Assembly: GCA_051883695.1 (NCBI GenBank)
Contig: JBJEUF010000163.1
Location: forward strand, 25,470-89,469
Origin: UBA11524 sp051883695
Lineage (GTDB): Bacteria; Bacillota; Clostridia; Christensenellales; Aristaeellaceae
DNA length: 64,000 bases
Direction of reading: 5' to 3'
A program made the translations under genes and the position numbers. Of the stretch, positions 58,814 to 64,000 are shown piece after piece (the first letter of the stretch is position 1; every line of letters starts with the position of its first letter). Under the pieces are notes generated by a model that saw only the letters and a list, made by a program, of their open reading frames with translations, did no database searches and was not told the origin of the DNA.

Positions 58814-60262
58814 CTATGCCGTGGCCTTCAGCGGCGTATCCGGCTTCTGCCGGAGCTGGCGAAGCGTGCCGCCTGTGATGAGAATCGCCAGCCCCAGCGC
58901 CAGCACATCGGCCACGGGCTGGGCGATCTGTACGCCGGTCAGGCCGAAGAGCGGCGGCAGAAGCAGCAGCATCGGAATCAGGAAGATGCCCTGACGCGCG
59001 CTGGAGATGATCAGGGAACGGATGCCGTATCCGATGGACTGGGTGAACATGTTGCTCATGATGATGAAGCCCCACAGCGGGATGGTGGTCAGGTGGCAGC
59101 GCAGGGCGAAGGCGCCGATCTCGACGGCCTGCGGATCGTTCCGGCGGAAGGCGGTGAGGATGGGCGTGGCGGCAATGAAGGCGATGCAGCCCAGCACCAG
59201 CAGAATGACCGTCGTCACCTTGACGCAGAACCAGAAGGCTTTGCGCACACGGCTGTACTGTCCCGCGCCGTAATTGAAGGCGCACACGGGCTGGAAGCCC
59301 TGACCAAAGCCGATGACCGCGGAGTTGACGAACATCACGATCTTGCTGACGATGCCCATCGCGGCGGTGGCGGCGACCTGCGCATCGACGGCGACAAAGC
59401 CTGTGATGGCGTTGTTCAGCAGAATGGTGGAGATGCTGGCGATGCCCTGACGGCCCAGGGAGGGCAGGCCGTTGTTGATGATGCGCCCGTACATGTGCCG
59501 GGTGGGGCGGAAACGGCGAAGGCTGATGGAGATGGCATCCGACCGCAGGTTGCTCTGCAGGAGCAGAATCAGGAAGCTGACCGCCTGGGAGATGGCGGTG
59601 GCGATGGCGGCACCCGCGGTGTTCAGCCCGAAGCCGAAGGGCAGCGCAAAGCCCAGACCGATATCCGTACCGGCTTCAAAGATGAAGATGGGATCCAGCA
59701 GCATGTTCAGGATGCCGCCGGTGGTGATGCCCGCCATGGCATAGGCGGCAAGCCCCTGAAAGCGCAGCATGTTGTTCAGCACGAAGGAGCACATCATGAA
59801 GGGCGCGGCGTAGAAGATGTAGCTGGCGTAGTCAATCGCGTGGGCCAGCACGTCCGGATCCTTGGCGCCCAGCAGCGGAATCAGCCAGTCCAGCGACAGA
59901 TTGCCGATCCCCATCACGACGATGCCGGTGATCAGCGCTGTGAAGAAGCCGACGGAGGCGAAGGTGCGCGCCTGCTCCGTATCGCCCCGGCCCAGCGCCT
60001 GGCTCAGGTTGGTGCCCGTGCCCATGCCGATGGTGAAGGCGATGGCCTGGATGATGGCCATCAGCGGGAACACAACGCTGACCGCCGCCGCCGGAGCCGC
60101 TGCGCCGATGGCGCTGAGCTGGCTGACAAAGAAGGTGTCGGCAGCGTTGTAGATGGTGGTGATGAGCATGGAGATGATGGTCGGAATGGCCAGCCGGGGG
60201 ATGATGCGCTGCACCGGATCGTGCAGCATCATGTGCTGGCGCTCGGCGGGAGTCATTTTCAT
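58814..60262 (-). CDS. MATE family efflux transporter
   Basis: A 482-residue membrane protein with about 12 helices in two halves. The opening RIIPRLAIPTIISMLITTIYNAADTFFVS and GMGTGTNLSQALGRGD, and the second-half GLPSLGRQGIASISTILLNNA, are MATE features close to the MepA subgroup. It exports cationic drugs or metabolites using a Na+ or H+ gradient. The cargo cannot be told. It is a single gene. Confidence 0.92.
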   Translation of the reverse strand: MKMTPAERQHMMLHDPVQRIIPRLAIPTIISMLITTIYNAADTFFVSQLSAIGAAAPAAAVSVVFPLMAIIQAIAFTIGMGTGTNLSQALGRGDTEQARTFASVGFFTALITGIVVMGIGNLSLDWLIPLLGAKDPDVLAHAIDYASYIFYAAPFMMCSFVLNNMLRFQGLAAYAMAGITTGGILNMLLDPIFIFEAGTDIGLGFALPFGFGLNTAGAAIATAISQAVSFLILLLQSNLRSDAISISLRRFRPTRHMYGRIINNGLPSLGRQGIASISTILLNNAITGFVAVDAQVAATAAMGIVSKIVMFVNSAVIGFGQGFQPVCAFNYGAGQYSRVRKAFWFCVKVTTVILLVLGCIAFIAATPILTAFRRNDPQAVEIGAFALRCHLTTIPLWGFIIMSNMFTQSIGYGIRSLIISSARQGIFLIPMLLLLPPLFGLTGVQIAQPVADVLALGLAILITGGTLRQLRQKPDTPLKATA

Positions 60263-60342
60263 GGCATGTCAGACCTTTCGGAAGGATGGCGTTTCATGGG
60301 GATTTTCGACGAAAAAGTGCAAAAGTCCTGCGTGAGCGCAAT

Positions 60343-60374
60343 GAAAAAGCCATCCGCCGGACAACGGATGGCTT
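60343..60374 (-). terminator. Terminator of the azlCD operon
   Basis: On the minus strand AAGCCATCCG and CGGATGGCTT (plus 60365-60374 and 60347-60356) form a 10-bp stem running into TTTTTC, 5 bases after the azlD stop. Confidence 0.85.
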
Positions 60375-60378
60375 CTCA

Positions 60379-60702
60379 TCAGATGAGCAGCAGCAGCCCC
60401 TGCGCAGCCGCCACGGCGATACAGGCGGCAATGGCGACCGTCAGCAGCCCGTGCCCGCGCCAGGCCATCACCGCCGCGACCGCCAGCCCGACGGCGGCTG
60501 TGCGGATATCGCCGGTGGATTCCAGCACGGCGGGTATCGTCATGGCGGCGAGGACGGCATAGGGCACATAGTGCAGGAAGGATTTGATGAAAACGGATTT
60601 GATTTCCCTGCGGAAAACCGTCAGCGGCAGCATGCGGATCAGATAGGTGACGCCGGCCATCGCGGCCAGATAGAGCAGGTAGGCAGGCCAGGTGAGGGTC
60701 AT
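60379..60702 (-). CDS. azlD: Branched-chain amino acid export subunit AzlD
   Basis: A 107-residue protein with four hydrophobic segments and the AzlD pattern TYLIRMLPLTVFRREIKS near residue 20. AzlD is the small partner of AzlC in branched-chain amino acid (and analogue) export. Its start overlaps the azlC stop by four bases, so the subunits are translationally coupled. Confidence 0.9.
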   Translation of the reverse strand: MTLTWPAYLLYLAAMAGVTYLIRMLPLTVFRREIKSVFIKSFLHYVPYAVLAAMTIPAVLESTGDIRTAAVGLAVAAVMAWRGHGLLTVAIAACIAVAAAQGLLLLI

Positions 60703-61433
60703 GCTGCCGCCTCCTTTCCGGCGCTGTCTTCCTCATGAACGGGGAAGAGCAGCGCGCCGACCGTTGCCGCGACAACGGCGCAGATGATGACCACAAAGCC
60801 GCCGGACACGGTGTTCAGGACGGGGAGATACCGGAAGGCGATGCTGACGGCAATGGCGATGAGCGCCACGAGGGCAATCGGCTTTTCCTTCCGGGCGGGC
60901 GGAATGACGATGGCGATGAACATGCCGTAGATGGCGATGCCCAGCGCGTTCGTGACGAATTCCGGCAGGATTTCGCCCGCAGCCGCGCCCAGCAGCGTCC
61001 CCAGCGACCAGCCGATGTAGGGCATGAGCATCAGCCCGTAGAGGTAATGATGATGCAGCTTTTCCGGCTGGGAGGACGCGACGGCGAAGATCTCGTCCGT
61101 GTTGGCGAAAGCGAAGAACATGCGGCGCGGCGTGTTCATCGTCGGGCCGAGCTTCTGGGAAAGGGACAGCCCCATCAGGGCATAGCGCAGGTTGATGATG
61201 AACTGGGTCAGCGCCATCTCAATCAGCCCGGACTGGAGCGCGGTTTGCGAGACCATCACCTGCAGGCCGGCAAGCTGGCCCGCGCTGGTCAGGTTGGTCA
61301 TGGAGATGAGCAGCGCCTGCAGGATGGTCAGGCCGCTGTCCGTGCATTGGGTGCCGAAGGCGAAGGAAACGGACAGGTAGCCCAGACCGATGGGCAGCCC
61401 GTGGCGCACGCCCTTCATAAAGAGCTTGTTCAT
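60699..61433 (-). CDS. azlC: Branched-chain amino acid exporter subunit AzlC
   Basis: A 244-residue membrane protein of the AzlC/YgaZ family. The start reads MKGVRHGLPIGLGYLSVSFAFG and the core SMTNLTSAGQLAGLQ, then QFIINLRYALMGLSLS, all family hallmarks. The ATG at 61433 follows GAGGAG; the frame continues upstream only through the promoter. With AzlD it forms the export pore. Confidence 0.92.
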   Translation of the reverse strand: MNKLFMKGVRHGLPIGLGYLSVSFAFGTQCTDSGLTILQALLISMTNLTSAGQLAGLQVMVSQTALQSGLIEMALTQFIINLRYALMGLSLSQKLGPTMNTPRRMFFAFANTDEIFAVASSQPEKLHHHYLYGLMLMPYIGWSLGTLLGAAAGEILPEFVTNALGIAIYGMFIAIVIPPARKEKPIALVALIAIAVSIAFRYLPVLNTVSGGFVVIICAVVAATVGALLFPVHEEDSAGKEAAA

Positions 61434-61478
61434 GGGGATTCTCCTCGGATTGTGTCGTTGTATGCATGTGCAGCCATC

Positions 61479-61507
61479 ATCGTACCACGTTGAACGGGCT
61501 GCGTCAA
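61479..61507 (-). promoter_or_regulatory. azlCD promoter
   Basis: On the minus strand TTGACG (plus 61502-61507) and TACGAT (plus 61479-61484) are 17 bases apart. The leader is about 40 bases, too short for a T-box. Confidence 0.7.
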
Positions 61508-61530
61508 TGCCCCAGACGGTATGAAACACA

Positions 61531-61559
61531 GGAAAAACCGCATCGCGCGGATGCGGTTT
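61531..61559 (-). terminator. Terminator of the phosphorylase gene
   Basis: On the minus strand a 10-bp stem (plus 61550-61559 with 61535-61544) runs into TTTTTCC, 8 bases past the stop codon. Confidence 0.85.
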
Positions 61560-61567
61560 ATCCCAGC

Positions 61568-62893
61568 TCAGACCATCTCAACGCCCTTCTCCGTCACCAC
61601 CGCATAGCACAGCGACGGACGGGCGACGGGTGCATTCCCGATGACGATGGCGGCACGGATGGCGGCTTCAGCCCTTGCCGCGTCCTCCTCGCTGCGGGCA
61701 TACAGCGTGCAGAGCACCGTCTCCGGCGTGATGCGCTCGCCGATGCGCACGGGCAGGACGTACCCCACGGACGGATCAATCACATCCGTCTTTTTGACGC
61801 GTCCTGCGCCCATGGCCTGTGCGGCATAGCCGAGCGCTTGCGTGTCCATGCGGGAAACGTAGCCTTCGCAGCCGGCCCTGACCTCGCGGATGAGCGCCGG
61901 ATGGGGCAGACGGGCGGGATCGTCCACGCAGGCGGTGTCGCCGCCCTGCGCGGCGATGAGCGCCCGGAGCTTCGCAAGACCCGCGCCGGAGCGCAGCGCA
62001 TCCAGCAGCAGCGCGCGCGCTTCCTCCGTGCTGTCCGTGCGACCGCCCAGCACCAGCATGTGGCTGCCCAGCAGCAGTGCGACCTCCAGCAGATCGCCCG
62101 TCGCGCGTCCGGCCAGCACGTCGATGGCTTCCCTGACCTCCAGGGCGTTGCCGATATGGGTGCCCAGCGGCTGCCCCATGCCGGTGACGATGGCGCGCAC
62201 CGGCTTGCCGGACAGCGTGCCGATCTCCACCATGGCCTTCGCCAGCGCGATGGCGTCCTCAACGGTTTCCATCAGCGCGCCGGAGCCGGTTTTCACGTCC
62301 AGCACGATGGCGTCCGCTCCGGAGGCCAGCTTCTTGGACATGATGGAGGAGGCGATCAGCGGCAGGCTGTCCACGGTAGCGGTTACGTCGCGCAGGGCGT
62401 AGAGCGTCTTGTCCGCAGGCGCAAGGGTGGCGGTTTGGCCGATCACAGCCAGGCCGATCTCCTTCACCTGCCTGACGAAGCGCTCCTCGGTCAGGCTCAC
62501 GCTCAGCCCGGCGATGGACTCCAGCTTGTCCAGCGTGCCGCCGGTGTGCCCCAGGCCGCGCCCGCTCATCTTCGCCACCGGGACGCCGCAGGCAGCCACG
62601 AGCGGCGCAAGGACGAGGGTGGTCGTGTCGCCCACGCCGCCGGTGGAGTGCTTGTCCACCTTCACGCCGGGGATGGCGGACAGATCGCACACATCGCCGG
62701 AATCGCGCATGGCGAGGGTCAGGTCGGTGGTTTCCTGCGCGGTCATGCCGTTCAGACGGATGGCCATCAGCAGCGCGGCCAGCTGGTAATCCGGGATGCT
62801 GCCGTCCGCGGCGCCGCGGGCAAATTCGCTGATCTCGGCTTTGGTGAGGGCCTGACCGAGCTTTTTCCTTGTGATGATTTCGAGCATGCTCAT
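61568..62893 (-). CDS. pdp: Pyrimidine-nucleoside phosphorylase
   Basis: A 441-residue enzyme that splits uridine or thymidine with phosphate to free base and (deoxy)ribose 1-phosphate. The glycosyltransferase-3 signature is seen in KVDKHSTGGVGDTTTLVLAPLVAACG (about 80-105), with MSGRGLGHTGGTLDKLE and DVKTGSGALM further on, and the C-terminal alpha/beta domain with RIGERITPETVL. Length matches Pdp rather than the AMP phosphorylase. GGGAGC precedes the ATG at 62893. It stands alone. Confidence 0.94.
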   Translation of the reverse strand: MSMLEIITRKKLGQALTKAEISEFARGAADGSIPDYQLAALLMAIRLNGMTAQETTDLTLAMRDSGDVCDLSAIPGVKVDKHSTGGVGDTTTLVLAPLVAACGVPVAKMSGRGLGHTGGTLDKLESIAGLSVSLTEERFVRQVKEIGLAVIGQTATLAPADKTLYALRDVTATVDSLPLIASSIMSKKLASGADAIVLDVKTGSGALMETVEDAIALAKAMVEIGTLSGKPVRAIVTGMGQPLGTHIGNALEVREAIDVLAGRATGDLLEVALLLGSHMLVLGGRTDSTEEARALLLDALRSGAGLAKLRALIAAQGGDTACVDDPARLPHPALIREVRAGCEGYVSRMDTQALGYAAQAMGAGRVKKTDVIDPSVGYVLPVRIGERITPETVLCTLYARSEEDAARAEAAIRAAIVIGNAPVARPSLCYAVVTEKGVEMV

Positions 62894-62929
62894 GGTGACA
62901 GCTCCCTTGCTGTGATTTGAACTGCCATC

Positions 62930-62958
62930 ATTATACCATACTTTCGGCGCAGGAACAA
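62930..62958 (-). promoter_or_regulatory. pdp promoter
   Basis: On the minus strand TTGTTC (plus 62953-62958) and TATAAT (plus 62930-62935) are 17 bases apart. Confidence 0.78.
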
Positions 62959-63028
62959 GGGCGTGCGGGCAAGGAGAACAAAATCGGCGATCCGCATGGA
63001 TGGAGATTGTAAAAGATGCTCCGGCGGC

Positions 63029-63057
63029 TTGCAGAACAGGAGCATCCTGTGTATAAT
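63029..63057 (+). promoter_or_regulatory. Promoter of the secreted-protein gene, with overlapping inverted repeat
   Basis: TTGCAG (63029-63034) and TATAAT (63052-63057) are 17 bases apart. The inverted repeat GATGCTCC (63015-63022) and GGAGCATC (63039-63046) surrounds the -35 box and could be an operator. Confidence 0.72.
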
Positions 63058-63101
63058 GGAAACATACCGTACGAACGGAAATTGTCATCCTGGGAGGAAA
63101 C

Positions 63102-63830
63102 ATGATGAAGAAGCTGCTGACGTTGCTGCTGGCTCTGGGAATGCTGCTGGGCTGCACGGCCTTTGCGGAAACGACCGACTATCTGGGCGTGTGGGTGCTG
63201 ACCAGCGTGGAGTCCTTTGGCCTCACCCTGGATCCCGCTGCGTTCGGTCTGGATGCGGTCATGACGGTCAACGGGGACGGCACCTGCGTGCAGGAGTCCA
63301 TGGGCGAAACGATGGATTGCACCTGGGAAGAAACGGAAACGGGCATTGTCGTGAACGATGCCGAGGGCGATCTGGAATACTACACCTATGTGGACGGAAC
63401 CCTGGTGCTTGAACAGGCAGGCATGAAGATGATTTTCGAAATGGTCGCCTTGCCGCTGGCGAATCAGACGCTTGCTGATTTCAACGGCGACTGGGAGCTG
63501 TCCTGTGCGGAGTACCTGGGCGAATTCCTGGACGTTGAGGAGATCGGCATGGCCGCCAGATTCCACCTGGAGGACGGCAAGGGCCATGTGGAGCTGGTGT
63601 ACACCGACGGGACGGAAAGCTACGATGCGGTGTGCAAGCTGGAGGAAGCGGAGGACTTCGGTACGCTGATGTACTTCCTGCTGCTTGATCCTGCCACCGG
63701 CGAACCGGACGGAAGCGGCATGGCGCTGGCGCTGTACAGCGATGGCGAGCTGGTGTGGTTCGATTGGGACGAGGAGGACAATGACGTCCTCTACTGCTTC
63801 GTGCGCGTGGAGGAAACGGCTGCGGAGTGA
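63102..63830 (+). CDS. Secreted acidic protein, possibly lipocalin-like
   Basis: A 242-residue exported protein. The signal sequence offers either a weak lipobox (MLLGC) or a signal-peptidase-I site after AFA. The acidic mature part seems to hold two similar beta-rich halves, starting at YLGVWVLTSVESFG and FNGDWELSCAEYLG, each with alternating hydrophobic residues and a final tyrosine-rich strand. This resembles a lipocalin-like or META-type beta barrel, but I cannot assign a family. GGGAGGAAA precedes the first of two adjacent ATG codons. Confidence 0.72.
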   Translation: MMKKLLTLLLALGMLLGCTAFAETTDYLGVWVLTSVESFGLTLDPAAFGLDAVMTVNGDGTCVQESMGETMDCTWEETETGIVVNDAEGDLEYYTYVDGTLVLEQAGMKMIFEMVALPLANQTLADFNGDWELSCAEYLGEFLDVEEIGMAARFHLEDGKGHVELVYTDGTESYDAVCKLEEAEDFGTLMYFLLLDPATGEPDGSGMALALYSDGELVWFDWDEEDNDVLYCFVRVEETAAE

Positions 63831-63839
63831 TTCGCGCGG

Positions 63840-63871
63840 AAAAGGGGCTGCCCTTGGGGCGGCTCCTTTTT
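63840..63871 (+). terminator. Intrinsic terminator
   Basis: AAAAGGGGCTGCCC (63840-63853) pairs with the following arm (63856-63870), with G-U pairs and a TT loop, and ends in TTTTT. Confidence 0.82.
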
Positions 63872-63873
63872 CG

Positions 63874-63902
63874 TTGCCATCGGGCGGAAAGTGTGGTACA
63901 CT
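63874..63902 (+). promoter_or_regulatory. Promoter leading out of the window
   Basis: TTGCCA (63874-63879) and TACACT (63897-63902) are 17 bases apart, directly after the terminator. A family-1 repeat element begins 30 bases downstream, so it would be in the leader of the next transcript. Confidence 0.6.
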
Positions 63903-63931
63903 ATGCTGGAGCGGGGCTGGAACGGCGATTA

Positions 63932-64000
63932 ATACTAATTCTCGCTAAAAATGTTGCATTCGCACAGCGCCTTTTCCGCTCTGGCTTTGCTTCGTTCCGC
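63932..64000. repeat. Family-1 inverted-repeat element, copy D (cut by window end)
   Basis: The left end ATACTAATTCTC and the arm through CGCACAGCGCCTTTTCCGCT match copies A and C. The right half lies beyond the window. Confidence 0.82.

Noticed and set aside
61434..61478. T-box or other leader before azlC
   Set aside because: The predicted leader is about 40 bases and shows no conserved T-box sequence.
1..64000. tRNA, rRNA, CRISPR, prophage, transposase and replication-origin signals
   Set aside because: None was seen when reading both strands; a short tRNA in an intergenic gap could still be missed by eye.

Overview
The window reads as ordinary bacterial chromosome from a GC-rich member of the Bacillota, class Clostridia. 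I infer this from AGGAGG-type ribosome sites before nearly every gene, sigma-A-like promoters, a SecA ending in a zinc-binding SEC-C tail, Opp-type transporters, a CotH protein and an ECF vitamin transporter subunit. A gut lineage such as Christensenellales is plausible but not shown. I see no rRNA, tRNA, CRISPR array, phage genes or transposase.

Layout. 1-1.8 kb: a polysaccharide-export ATPase, a DUF3592-like protein and an acetyltransferase. 1.8-6.8 kb: an Mrp-type Fe-S ATPase and three secreted proteins, including a six-repeat peptidoglycan-binding lipoprotein and a secreted transglutaminase-like protein. 7-17 kb: housekeeping genes on the plus strand (secA, prfB, a TIGR01906-like membrane protein, tsaD, gtrA, a pantothenate-type ECF subunit, coaX, hom, a DUF1653 protein). 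17-26 kb, mostly minus strand: CotH, a TIM-barrel protein, a vWA/macro-domain pair, purC, and a membrane protein with a cytosolic TIR domain and a predicted outer DUF6273-like domain. 26-39.4 kb, minus strand: a GH38 alpha-mannosidase with an unknown partner, then a myo-inositol catabolic operon (iolR-J-C-A-MBL-G-B-D-E). 39.6-58.8 kb, plus strand: carbohydrate use, with a GH105 hydrolase, an unclassified alpha-helical-barrel protein, a five-gene Opp-type ABC importer, a cellobiose 2-epimerase, a GH36 alpha-galactosidase, a LacI regulator, two GH130 phosphorylases and an acetylesterase. 58.8-64 kb: a MATE transporter, azlCD, a pyrimidine-nucleoside phosphorylase and a small secreted protein.

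How they work together. The 49.9-58.8 kb genes fit intracellular breakdown of acetylated galacto(gluco)mannan oligosaccharides: esterase and alpha-galactosidase trim side groups, one GH130 enzyme shortens the chain, the epimerase turns mannobiose into mannosyl-glucose, and the second GH130 enzyme phosphorolyses that. The Opp-type importer just upstream is the likely uptake system. The iol operon converts myo-inositol to central metabolites and has its own DeoR-type repressor gene first in line.

The most unusual material is (i) the TIR receptor-like protein, (ii) two families of short inverted-repeat elements without transposases, one sitting just after terminators and the other supplying the stop codon of the gene it abuts, and (iii) the vWA/macro pair lying 2 kb from the TIR gene.
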